DNA from: Leeuwenhoekiella sp.
Lineage (GTDB): Bacteria; Bacteroidota; Bacteroidia; Flavobacteriales; Flavobacteriaceae
Direction: 5' to 3'
Assembly (NCBI GenBank): GCA_002708845.1
Contig: PAPI01000014.1
Span: 1 to 64,000 of the forward strand
Length of the DNA stretch: 64,000 nt
Numbering within the stretch: the first letter of the stretch is position 1; every line of letters starts with the position of its first letter. The position numbers were made by a program, and so were the translations under genes. The notes below the pieces were generated by a model. The model saw only the letters and a list, made by a program, of their open reading frames with translations. It did no database searches and was not told where the DNA came from. Positions 1 through 7,145 of this stretch are shown here, piece after piece.

Positions 1-9
1 ACAAGGTGG

Positions 10-30
10 TTTTCGCCCTTAAGGCGAAAA
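10..30. terminator. Small hairpin, possible terminator of a gene outside the window
   Basis: The sequence shows two perfect 8-base arms (TTTTCGCC and GGCGAAAA) around a 5-base loop. No T-run follows on the plus strand, so a terminator role for an upstream gene is only a guess. No coding sequence is visible in positions 1-258. Confidence 0.35.
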
Positions 31-59
31 ATTCCTAAGCGAGGGGCTCTTTTCTTTTG

Positions 60-93
60 GTTCGTTTTCTTTGGAGAAGCAAAGAAAATGAAC
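60..93. repeat. Imperfect palindromic intergenic repeat, copy A
   Basis: GTTCGTTTTCTTTG is mirrored by CAAAGAAAATGAAC across a 6-base loop, giving a 14-base-pair stem with one G-T mismatch. A related hairpin with the same outer GTTC/GAAC ends and a T/C-rich arm lies at 2863-2904, so this looks like a dispersed intergenic hairpin repeat. Function is unknown. Confidence 0.5.
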
Positions 94-178
94 ATAACAT
101 GATATAGAAAATTGAATTTACAAATCGACTTTAGGAGATCAACGAACTCCAAAAATCATATTTAAAGAAAAAACCGTA

Positions 179-195
179 ACCTGACAAAAGTCATA
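179..195. promoter_or_regulatory. Candidate FNR-type operator upstream of the hemN unit
   Basis: The 17-base sequence ACCTGACAAAAGTCATA contains the palindrome TGAC-AAAA-GTCA, with the half-site spacing of the E. coli FNR box (TTGAT-N4-ATCAA). The identical 17 bases, in reverse orientation, occur at 12118-12134 between ccoI and the FNR-type regulator gene. The site centre is about 70 bases before the start codon at 259, and a partial flavobacterial -7 element (TAATTTG at 230-236) lies in between. Binding by the regulator encoded at 12175 is inferred. Confidence 0.65.
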
Positions 196-258
196 AAATA
201 CCCTGCAGCTTCCTGGTACTTTTACCCTGTAATTTGATAACCATTAAATTTTTCAGGT

Positions 259-543
259 ATGACAACTTTTTCAAAACTTCAGAACGACTTTACTCATAAC
301 ATCATCGGCTACTCAGCTATCGGAATTATTTTAAGCACCTGCCTGGGCTCTGTAGCTGTGATGACCACCTTAATGCATGGACACAATCTGCTCCAAATGT
401 TTTTTGTGATGCTCAGCGTAGTGTCCTGTAGTATGCACAACGCTTCGATACTGACCGTACAAAAACCTGAGCTCATCTTTAAGCTTTTGGTTTTTAGCAC
501 CGTGTTGAATGTACTGATTATCGTTGGCGGACTCATCATTTAA
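259..543 (+). CDS. Small membrane protein upstream of hemN
   Basis: This 94-residue protein has three likely membrane segments (about residues 18-38, 43-63 and 70-93). It carries H40 and H42 in the first loop and a Cys/Met-rich middle part (C57, M59, H60), but no recognised family motif. ATG at 259 follows a likely operator and promoter at 179-236, and hemN begins 89 bases after its stop with no terminator between, so the two are probably co-transcribed under oxygen control. A role near respiration or heme supply is suggested only by position and the shared operator. The function is unknown. Confidence 0.7.
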   Translation: MTTFSKLQNDFTHNIIGYSAIGIILSTCLGSVAVMTTLMHGHNLLQMFFVMLSVVSCSMHNASILTVQKPELIFKLLVFSTVLNVLIIVGGLII

Positions 544-585
544 CTAGCCCCTGATTTAATGGACCTTTTTTCAAGTCTAATTCTA

Positions 586-613
586 CTTCCGGAATCGTTG
601 AAGGTTCCGGGAG
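586..613 (+). promoter_or_regulatory. Hairpin in the hemN leader
   Basis: CTTCCGGAA at 586-594 can pair with TTCCGGGAG at 605-613 with one mismatch, across a 10-base loop, ending about 20 bases before the hemN start. It is followed by an AT-rich stretch rather than a clean T-run. It could be an mRNA processing or partial termination signal between the two genes. It has no further support. Confidence 0.3.
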
Positions 614-632
614 TATTTTACCGTTTTTAATT

Positions 633-2000
633 ATGATTGATACGGCTTTAGTTACCAAATACAATGTGCCCGGCCCACGCTATACCAGTTATCCCACAGT
701 GCCCTATTGGGACCGGGATCAGTTTAGCCTTGTTTCCTGGAAAGAAACCCTGAAGCAGAGTTTTAAACAAAGCAACAAGACCGAAGGTATAAGCCTTTAC
801 ATTCATTTGCCTTTTTGCGAGTCGATGTGCACCTTTTGTGGGTGTACCAAGCGCATTACCAAAAACCACAGTGTTGAGACTCCGTATATCAAAGCCCTGC
901 TTAAAGAACTTGCCCTGTACCGGGCGTTATTAGGGGAGCGGCCGGTAATTCAACAGGTGCATTTAGGTGGGGGTACCCCCACCTTTTTTACCGAACAAAA
1001 TCTGAAGAGCCTCATCGATGGTATTTTTAAGATTGCAGACCGTGGAGAACATTGCGAAATGAGCTTTGAAGGGCATCCCAATAATACCACGTACGCGCAT
1101 TTGGAAACTCTGGCTAGTCTCGGCTTTACACGCGTGTGTTATGGCGTACAGGATTATAACGCCACCGTGCAAAAAGCCATCAACCGCATTCAGCCTTTTG
1201 CACATGTGCAGCGTGCAACAGATCAGGCGCGACAAGCCGGGTACACTTCTGTGGGGCACGACATTATTTTTGGTCTTCCGTTTCAAACGCTGGATCACGT
1301 GAAGCATACTATTGAAAAAACCATTCAGTTGTTTCCCGATCGCATCGCCTTTTACAGCTACGCGCACGTGCCCTGGATTAAAGGGAATGGACAGCGTGGT
1401 TATGATGAGGCCAATTTGCCTACGGCGGAAGAAAAGCGGGAGCAGTATGAGACCGGCAAGCGTTTACTCCTGGAAGCCGGTTATGTGGAAATCGGTATGG
1501 ATCATTTTGCACTGCCTACAGACGACCTGTATTTCGCTCAGCAGGAAGGGCGACTGCATCGAAACTTTATGGGGTATAATGCTTCCAAAACCAAAGTTAT
1601 GATTGGTTTGGGTGTATCGGCCATCAGTGACAGCTGGTATAGCTTTGCCCAAAACGTAAAAGGTTTGGATGAATACTATCATCTATTGGAAAATGATATT
1701 TTACCCGTATATCGCGGACATATTTTAACTGCGGAAGATCTGGTGATTCGCAGGCATATTCTCAACCTGATGTGTGGCTTTCAAACCCGATGGGATGCGC
1801 CGGAATTGTGTTTTGACGGTCTGGCAGAAACCCTGATCAGGCTTGGCGAACTCGAAGCAGACGGTTTAGTTGAATATATACTGAATGGCCTACGGGTAAC
1901 CGAAAAAGGTAAAGCTTTTGTTCGCAACATCTGCCTGGCTTTTGACCTTCGACTACAGCGCAACAAACCTGAAACTAAACTTTTTTCCATGACTATTTAA
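633..2000 (+). CDS. hemN: Oxygen-independent coproporphyrinogen III oxidase
   Basis: HemN oxidatively decarboxylates coproporphyrinogen III to protoporphyrinogen IX without oxygen, using S-adenosylmethionine, in the cytoplasm. The 455-residue protein has the usual family length. It carries the radical SAM cluster motif C62-x3-C66-x2-C69 followed by C71, as in HemN. A glycine-rich GGGTPT motif follows, and the HemN C-terminal domain is present. ATG at 633 is the only sensible start. The protein supplies heme when oxygen is low, which fits sharing a 17-base operator with the cbb3 oxidase operon and the FNR-type regulator. A strong terminator follows the gene. Confidence 0.96.
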   Translation: MIDTALVTKYNVPGPRYTSYPTVPYWDRDQFSLVSWKETLKQSFKQSNKTEGISLYIHLPFCESMCTFCGCTKRITKNHSVETPYIKALLKELALYRALLGERPVIQQVHLGGGTPTFFTEQNLKSLIDGIFKIADRGEHCEMSFEGHPNNTTYAHLETLASLGFTRVCYGVQDYNATVQKAINRIQPFAHVQRATDQARQAGYTSVGHDIIFGLPFQTLDHVKHTIEKTIQLFPDRIAFYSYAHVPWIKGNGQRGYDEANLPTAEEKREQYETGKRLLLEAGYVEIGMDHFALPTDDLYFAQQEGRLHRNFMGYNASKTKVMIGLGVSAISDSWYSFAQNVKGLDEYYHLLENDILPVYRGHILTAEDLVIRRHILNLMCGFQTRWDAPELCFDGLAETLIRLGELEADGLVEYILNGLRVTEKGKAFVRNICLAFDLRLQRNKPETKLFSMTI

Positions 2001-2029
2001 GGGGTCCCTTTTCGCAATTTAGTTGGTAG

Positions 2030-2077
2030 AACCTGTCTTGAATGCTGATTTTTCAGTTTTTGGGACAGGTTTTTTTA
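2030..2077 (+). terminator. Rho-independent terminator after hemN
   Basis: AACCTGTC at 2030-2037 pairs perfectly with GACAGGTT at 2064-2071, and a run of seven T follows. The loop holds a second small palindrome (CTGA/TCAG). The position 30 bases after the hemN stop supports transcription termination. Confidence 0.8.
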
Positions 2078-2092
2078 AAAGGGATATCTCTC

Positions 2093-2111
2093 AAATGACT
2101 ACTGGTCATTT
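2093..2111. promoter_or_regulatory. AAATGAC-N5-GTCATTT palindrome
   Basis: A perfect 7-base inverted repeat with a 5-base spacer lies between the hemN terminator and the next gene. Its half-site TGAC matches the FNR-type element at 179-195, but the spacer is one base longer, so it is a weaker candidate for the same regulator or a site for another CRP/FNR-family protein. The rest of the 2078-2274 gap is AT-rich and shows nothing else. Confidence 0.35.
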
Positions 2112-2274
2112 TTTAATTTCAGAATACACAGATTCATTCCTAAACCATTTAGTCAACTAGTATCTCAATAAAAACACGTAAAGCTTTCAAAATTGAATTG
2201 GATAGGTATTTTTGCGAACGTTACATAAAATGAATTACTACTACCGATAAACTAATTAAGAGATCTGCTAAACC

Positions 2275-2853
2275 ATGAAGATACGTTTCTATTTTTTTAT
2301 ACTAATTACGATGAGCAGCTTAAGCCTCAGTGCCCAGCACGAGATAGGATTTAAGGCTGGATATACAAGATCTTCAGCCACAATCCCAAATGATAAATTT
2401 TATATTGGTGACTTGGGCGGAAGAGGAAACGACTGGTTTAAATGGAGTAGTGGTTTTCAAGCTGGGATATCTGCACATATGGATGTAGGATCAGATTTTT
2501 TCAATTTAGATTTGGCTCCACAATATAGTATCTACGGTTTTGAAACTGAAGATTATAAAATTGGTTTAGATTATTTGGATTTTGACATCGGATTATCAAA
2601 TAGGATTAATCGGGATTCCGGGCAAATATTTGGTAGTTTTGGTGTCACACCTTCTTTGTTAATAGCGTCAAAAAATATTTCTGATGCTAATGATTTTGAC
2701 TTAAAAGCTTACTTACTAATTGGTTATCGAATTAGTGAATCAGTCAGTGTCTATGCGCAAGGACGATTTGGATTTATAGAATTAATTCCAGAGTCAGAAA
2801 TAAACAATGTACAATTGAGTCTAAATCTTGAAGTTTCAATTTTTGAACTTTAA
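2275..2853 (+). CDS. Outer-membrane beta-barrel protein, PorT/porin-like
   Basis: The 192-residue protein starts with a clear signal peptide ending near S-L-S-A-Q. The rest is alternating hydrophobic/polar strands with glycine-rich starts (EIGFKAGYT, WSSGFQAGI), the pattern of the small 8-stranded outer-membrane beta-barrel families common in Bacteroidota. No catalytic motif is visible. It stands alone after a terminator and is visibly more AT-rich than hemN or the cbb3 genes, which may mean different ancestry or weak expression. Its specific function is unknown. Confidence 0.7.
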   Translation: MKIRFYFFILITMSSLSLSAQHEIGFKAGYTRSSATIPNDKFYIGDLGGRGNDWFKWSSGFQAGISAHMDVGSDFFNLDLAPQYSIYGFETEDYKIGLDYLDFDIGLSNRINRDSGQIFGSFGVTPSLLIASKNISDANDFDLKAYLLIGYRISESVSVYAQGRFGFIELIPESEINNVQLSLNLEVSIFEL

Positions 2854-2862
2854 GAATAAAGG

Positions 2863-2904
2863 GTTCATTGTTTCTTTTTTGGGCGATGCAAAAAAGAAAA
2901 GAAC
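2863..2904. repeat. Imperfect palindromic intergenic repeat, copy B
   Basis: GTTCATTGTTTCTTTTTTG faces CAAAAAAGAAAAGAAC across a short GGCGAT loop. The long T/A-rich stem is related to the hairpin at 60-93. It lies 10 bases after a stop codon and could double as a terminator. The following bases (2905-3105) contain no ORF or other structure that I can support. Confidence 0.5.
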
Positions 2905-3109
2905 ATTCCTTGAAGTGAGAATTTAACTTTTTAAGATCAAAACAAAACTACCGTACGAGCGATAAAAGTTGCTTTCGAACCTTTGGAAGCTAGGTAGGTG
3001 TGGAAAGAGAAAAAAAGTGGGGGTATGCACGCGATACAATCGCGCGCGAACCGAGGAAAACCAAAAAATAAATTCATAGTTCAAATTTTGAAATTAGTTG
3101 AGTTGAGCT

Positions 3110-3131
3110 CCCTTTTCCGGCGGGAGAAGGG
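3110..3131. repeat. CCCTTTTCC/GGAGAAGGG hairpin downstream of the cco operon
   Basis: Nine-base arms with one G-T pair enclose a 4-base loop. The C/G-rich arms resemble the intergenic hairpins found between the permease genes at 55479-55509 and 57987-58040. It lies about 20 bases beyond the last gene of the minus-strand cbb3 operon, so it could help end that transcript or stabilise its 3' end. Confidence 0.4.
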
Positions 3132-3150
3132 CGAGGGATGAGGCGATCTC

Positions 3151-3858
3151 TCAATGACAGCTATGCCGCCCCTCCACCTGTGCAACCGTTACTTTTTCAG
3201 AAGGAGAAATATAGGGAATACCTAAGCCAAGCCCGCGGAGGATAAAGAGGCAACCCATCAGGATTACCAGTACCGGAATGAGTTTGACAATGCGTCTTTT
3301 GGCTTTGCCTTTTAGAAAATTACCCAGATAAATCGCGGAGGTCATTAAAGGTATGGTGCCTAAACCGAAAAGCAACATATATAGACTCCCGTTAAATGCG
3401 CCGCCTGTACCCAGGGCGCCAAACACCGCCATATATACGAGTCCGCAGGGAAGCAAACCGTTTAATAAGCCCAGCGTAAAAAAGGTGCTTTTGCGTTTGT
3501 TTTTAAGCTGTTGTCCCAATGCCGATTTGATACGACCTACGAGTTTGTAAGCCGGTTTTGACAGGTTATAGCGGTTAAAGATGCGGGTAGGTATTACCAC
3601 TGCGGTAATCATCAATACCCCCACGGCAATAGAGAGTTGTTGTTGCAGCCCAAACAGATTGAGGCGTTCTCCCACGGCTCCAAACAGAAAACCGATGAGC
3701 GCATAAGTGAGTAGCCTCCCGCTGTGGTAGCTGAGTATCTGCAGAAACTTTTTAAGCGGATTGTGGTGATCTACCGGCATTAAAAATGCGATAGGCCCAC
3801 ACATTCCTACGCAGTGCAAACTGCCTAAAAGCCCAAAAAGCAATGCCGTTGCGATCAT
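3151..3858 (-). CDS. DsbD_2/TauE-SafE-like membrane protein of the cbb3 operon
   Basis: The 235-residue polytopic membrane protein has about six hydrophobic segments. It carries an L-H-C-V-G-M-C-G-P motif at residues 14-22 in the first segment and a second L-L-P-C-G-L motif near residue 138, the pattern of the DsbD_2 (cytochrome c biogenesis/SafE-like) family. The tail ends in H-S-C-H. Family members next to ccoH in Bacteroidota are usually annotated as sulfite exporter-like, but the paired Cys/His/Met motifs fit copper or thiol transfer for oxidase assembly better; that is inference. It starts two bases after ccoH and ends the operon. Confidence 0.8.
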   Translation of the reverse strand: MIATALLFGLLGSLHCVGMCGPIAFLMPVDHHNPLKKFLQILSYHSGRLLTYALIGFLFGAVGERLNLFGLQQQLSIAVGVLMITAVVIPTRIFNRYNLSKPAYKLVGRIKSALGQQLKNKRKSTFFTLGLLNGLLPCGLVYMAVFGALGTGGAFNGSLYMLLFGLGTIPLMTSAIYLGNFLKGKAKRRIVKLIPVLVILMGCLFILRGLGLGIPYISPSEKVTVAQVEGRHSCH

Positions 3859-3860
3859 AA

Positions 3861-4307
3861 TTAATAAGTTATTTCATCCTCAAAGCGGTAGTTCTTACCG
3901 TCGTATTCCCAGGTGATGGTAATGTTCCAGCGACCGCCTACCAGGCGTTTGTCAGGTATGAGCAAATTAGAAGATGACAGGCGTATAGGCATGTCAAAAT
4001 CAAGTTGCCGGGCAGACGGTCTATACAGGAACACTGTGCCGGTAATGGCTTTAGGGTCTAGATTTTCAGGAAATGCAATGAGGTAACCTGCTTCGGTTTT
4101 GGTACCGGTTACCGGTGTTTCAAGCTTACTGCTGTTTGCTGAGGCGTCAATGGCCGCCTGCAGATTCATCTCGTGCTTGTAATAATCTTCGATGACCAGG
4201 TCGTAGCTGTACTTCTGGTCTGTTGACATGGTAATCACAAAGTACATGATAAAGCTCATAAAGCCTACCATCCCTATGACGAGTCCGGTTCCCCAATTGA
4301 ATTTCAT
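3861..4307 (-). CDS. ccoH: FixH/CcoH family cbb3 oxidase assembly protein
   Basis: The 148-residue protein has one N-terminal membrane segment (about residues 7-27). The periplasmic part contains the FixH-typical YxxDLVIEDYYKHEMN region (residues about 34-48). The C-terminal part is beta-rich and ends in a segment that matches the family (G-R-W-N-I-T-I-T-W). In known systems CcoH associates with the cbb3 complex during assembly and stabilises it. It lies between a 49-residue Cys-rich ORF and a DsbD_2-like gene, all in one minus-strand operon. Confidence 0.88.
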   Translation of the reverse strand: MKFNWGTGLVIGMVGFMSFIMYFVITMSTDQKYSYDLVIEDYYKHEMNLQAAIDASANSSKLETPVTGTKTEAGYLIAFPENLDPKAITGTVFLYRPSARQLDFDMPIRLSSSNLLIPDKRLVGGRWNITITWEYDGKNYRFEDEITY

Positions 4308-4384
4308 AATGCTCTAGTTTAGGTGATTGTAGCAGTGGTGCCCGCTACTTTTCTTCCGTTATTTAAAATCGTCTCCGCCAGGGA

Positions 4385-4534
4385 TCAGGCATACTTTTTA
4401 GCCAGTTCCTCCTGACTCAGGGCTTTTTTCTTTTTTTGCTCTTCCTTGATTAAACGCACTTTGCAGTGCTGATTTTGACCGGGCTTTCCATTTTGACAGC
4501 CCAGGCAACAGTTGTGTTTTTTTGTAGTTTCCAT
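4385..4534 (-). CDS. 49-residue Cys-rich protein between ccoG and ccoH
   Basis: Reading the minus strand from ATG at 4534 gives a 49-residue protein. The N-terminal part is METTKKHNCCLGCQNG, with cysteines at 9, 10, 13 and 24. A Lys/Glu-rich helical tail follows and ends L-S-Q-E-E-L-A-K-K-Y-A. The start is 7 bases after the ccoG stop, and without this ORF the operon would have an otherwise unexplained 234-base gap. There is no signal peptide, so it is probably cytoplasmic. The C-C-x2-C...C pattern suggests metal or Fe-S handling for oxidase assembly, but I recognise no family. Codon use looks like that of the neighbours. Confidence 0.6.
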   Translation of the reverse strand: METTKKHNCCLGCQNGKPGQNQHCKVRLIKEEQKKKKALSQEELAKKYA

Positions 4535-4541
4535 TATCGTA

Positions 4542-5963
4542 TTATTTATAGCTTCTGGGGCCCAAAAAGATGGTACTGGTGGTCTCTATAAGACGCGCAC
4601 CACTATAGACTCCTATTTTTAGTTTTTCCTTTTCGCCTTCAAGCGTGTAGGGATTGATCTCGATAAAAAGCGTGCCCTCAGCAAGTCCCTGAGCCGGTAC
4701 GTTGAGCGTCTCCTGTGAGACCACGCGAATGCTTCCGCTGTGCGAAATCAATTCAAAGTGTACATCTTCAATCTCCTTTGTGGTTTTATTGATGAGTTTA
4801 AAAGTGTACACATTGCTGATGAGGTCATCGGCTTTGTGTTCATACAATTGCCCCGGTAAGCGCAGCACATTGGCTTCTACGTCATTTCGTAAAAACAGCA
4901 TTCCGCTCAGCACCCCAATGAGAATAATCAACACGGCGGTATAGCCTTTAAGACGGGGTGTAAACTGAAACTTCGTTTTCTTTTCAATGTTTTCTTCACT
5001 GGCATACCGGATAAGGTCTTTAGGCAGATTTACAGCCTCCATCATCTGGTTACAGGCATCGATACAGGCGGTACAGTTTACACATTCCAGCTGGGTGCCG
5101 TTGCGGATGTCTATCCCCGTAGGACATACGTGCACACACTGAAAACAGTCAATGCAATCGCCTTTGCCGGCAGCTTCACGGTCTTCGTTCTTTTTAAATT
5201 TGGCCCTGCCGGCTTCTTTTTCACCGCGTTTGTAATCGTAGGCGACTACTATAGACTTGGTGTCGAGTAGCACACCCTGCAGCCTGCCGTAGGGGCAAAC
5301 AATGATGCATACCTGCTCGCGAAACCAGGCAAATACAAAATAGAACACCGCCGTAAAAATTAATAGGGAGATCAGGGTGCTGATGTGATTTGCAGGTCCG
5401 TCTACGATATATTGCAGCAGGCGCTCGCTGCCGATGAGATAGGCCAGAAACACGTTGGCAATGAGAAACGAGATCACAAAGAAGACTGACCATTTAAGCA
5501 GGCGTTTACGGATTTTCTCGGCATTCCAGGGCATGTTGTCCAGGCGTATTTGTTTCCCGCGATCGCCGTCAATCCAGTACTCAATCCTGCGGAAAACCAT
5601 CTCCATAAAAATAGTCTGGGGGCAAACCCACCCGCAAAAGAGGCGACCAAAGGCCACGGTAAACAGCACGACAAAAACCACCCCGGTTATCATAATGATT
5701 ACAAAGAGGTGAAAATCCTGTGGCCAGAACGGAAATCCAAAAATGTTGAAGCGTCGCTCCAGCACGTTGAACATCAGAAACTGATTGCCGTTGATGTGAA
5801 CAAACGGGGCGGCAATTAAAAAGATCAGCAGGATATAGCTCAACAGTTTGCGGTACTCGTAGAGTTTACCCACTGGTTTTTTGGGATAGACCCAGGCGCG
5901 TTTACCAGACTCGTTGATGGTACCTATACTGTCTCTAAAATGTTCCTGATCCTGAGAAGCCAT
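4542..5963 (-). CDS. ccoG: CcoG, ferredoxin-type cbb3 oxidase assembly (copper) protein
   Basis: CcoG is a membrane iron-sulfur protein; work on Rhodobacter implicates it in Cu(II) reduction for cbb3 assembly. The 473-residue protein has about five membrane segments. NapH-type C-x3-C-P motifs are visible (GWVCPQ and CIIVCPYG). Two [4Fe-4S] ferredoxin motifs follow (C-I-D-C-F-Q-C-V-H-V-C-P and C-V-N-C-T-A-C-I-D-A-C). The C-terminal 120 residues form an Ig-like periplasmic domain. The length is normal for the family. ATG at 5963 is 11 bases after ccoP. Confidence 0.95.
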   Translation of the reverse strand: MASQDQEHFRDSIGTINESGKRAWVYPKKPVGKLYEYRKLLSYILLIFLIAAPFVHINGNQFLMFNVLERRFNIFGFPFWPQDFHLFVIIMITGVVFVVLFTVAFGRLFCGWVCPQTIFMEMVFRRIEYWIDGDRGKQIRLDNMPWNAEKIRKRLLKWSVFFVISFLIANVFLAYLIGSERLLQYIVDGPANHISTLISLLIFTAVFYFVFAWFREQVCIIVCPYGRLQGVLLDTKSIVVAYDYKRGEKEAGRAKFKKNEDREAAGKGDCIDCFQCVHVCPTGIDIRNGTQLECVNCTACIDACNQMMEAVNLPKDLIRYASEENIEKKTKFQFTPRLKGYTAVLIILIGVLSGMLFLRNDVEANVLRLPGQLYEHKADDLISNVYTFKLINKTTKEIEDVHFELISHSGSIRVVSQETLNVPAQGLAEGTLFIEINPYTLEGEKEKLKIGVYSGARLIETTSTIFLGPRSYK

Positions 5964-5974
5964 GGCTTTGTTTT

Positions 5975-6958
5975 TTAGTTTTCGTCTGTTAGGATGTCGC
6001 CGGTTACCGGTTCCGTTTCCAGAATGACCTCAACACCGGTAGAATCCTGTTTTACCTGTGCATCATCCACAGGGGCATTTTCATCGATATAGATTTCCCC
6101 TTCCGGTTCTTTGGCATCTGCAGGATTGGAGCCATGCAGGCTCAATACATAACTGGCTACCTGAGCAATCTCGCTCGGTTTCAAATCGGTTTTCCAGGAG
6201 ATCATCCCTTTACCGGCGCGGCCTCCTTCAGAAATGGTGTGAAAAACGTTTTTAATACCACCACCCAGAATCCAATAGTCATCGGTCAGGTTTGGGCCTA
6301 TTCCGCCAGCCCCACCTGCTTTATGACAGGCGATGCAATTGCCGGTGAAAATGGCTTCCCCTGCTTTGATATCAGTTGCATCGGTAAGCAGTTCTACGGT
6401 ATTGGCGTCAACCAGATCTTTGGCGGTTTTCTTATATTCTTCCAGATCGATTTTAGCCTGCGCGACCGCCTGCTCATACTCGTCTATCTGGTTGTAATCT
6501 TTAAAGACTTCAAAACGTAGCAAATAGATCGCAGCAATCAGGATGGTAGCATAAAAGCCGTATACCCACCATGGTGGCAAGCGGTTGTCAAGCTCTTTGA
6601 TGCCATCATAATTGTGGTCAAGCAGGATTTCCCCTTCCTGTTCAATGGCTTTGGCTCGTGTAAGTTTACTATACAGGCCTTTGATCCAGGCGAGACGGCG
6701 TTCTTTTTTAGCAGCAACCTCAGCTTTGTACTTTTCCTGTGCTTCAGGTTTAAGGGTTTTAAAAAGAACTGCGCGTAAGCTTTCGATACAAATCTCAAAA
6801 GCGATGTACATAAAGACGAGCACGGCATAAATGGCCCAAAGCCAGTTTTGGGAGGTAAAGACCGAAGCTTCATCTTCAGGGGTGCCTACATAATTGAGAA
6901 AGAGATAGGCAAACCCTGCAAATAGTAGAATACGTAATAAGGATGCGATACTTCTCAT
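5975..6958 (-). CDS. ccoP: cbb3 oxidase subunit III, single-heme form
   Basis: The 327-residue protein has two membrane segments near residues 5-25 and 38-58, a charged loop with a Lys/Glu-rich helix, and a third membrane segment at about 130-148. A cytochrome c domain follows with C208-I-A-C211-H212 and a likely axial Met at G-K-G-M252. Proteobacterial CcoP carries two hemes; only one C-x2-C-H motif is present here, as is common in Bacteroidota. The acidic C-terminal tail (from about residue 285) is unusual and carries no motif. The start overlaps the ccoQ stop by 4 bases, indicating translational coupling. Confidence 0.93.
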   Translation of the reverse strand: MRSIASLLRILLFAGFAYLFLNYVGTPEDEASVFTSQNWLWAIYAVLVFMYIAFEICIESLRAVLFKTLKPEAQEKYKAEVAAKKERRLAWIKGLYSKLTRAKAIEQEGEILLDHNYDGIKELDNRLPPWWVYGFYATILIAAIYLLRFEVFKDYNQIDEYEQAVAQAKIDLEEYKKTAKDLVDANTVELLTDATDIKAGEAIFTGNCIACHKAGGAGGIGPNLTDDYWILGGGIKNVFHTISEGGRAGKGMISWKTDLKPSEIAQVASYVLSLHGSNPADAKEPEGEIYIDENAPVDDAQVKQDSTGVEVILETEPVTGDILTDEN

Positions 6959-7143
6959 GGCTGGTTTGGTGTTTGAGGATCTTCAAGCGGAAGCGCACTC
7001 ACTTCCTGTAAATACTTTTTCTTTGCAGTGATTACCCAGGCAAACAGGGCGACAAAAAAGACAAAGAAAATGAGCAGGGAGATGATGGGGTAGATGGCCA
7101 CCCCGTCAATGTTCTCCAGATTTTGTTTGACAAATTTGAGCAT
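6955..7143 (-). CDS. ccoQ: CcoQ-type small subunit of cbb3 oxidase
   Basis: The 62-residue protein has one membrane segment (about residues 17-39) followed by W-V-I-T-A-K-K-K-Y, a basic stretch on the cytoplasmic side, and a short Pro-rich tail. The size, topology and place between ccoNO and ccoP match CcoQ/FixQ, which stabilises the oxidase complex. Sequence conservation in this family is low, so the call rests largely on position. Confidence 0.85.
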   Translation of the reverse strand: MLKFVKQNLENIDGVAIYPIISLLIFFVFFVALFAWVITAKKKYLQEVSALPLEDPQTPNQP

Positions 7144-7145
7144 GG

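Noticed and set aside
963-1367. 134-codon minus-strand frame inside hemN
   Set aside because: It is antisense to conserved radical SAM coding sequence with no own start context.
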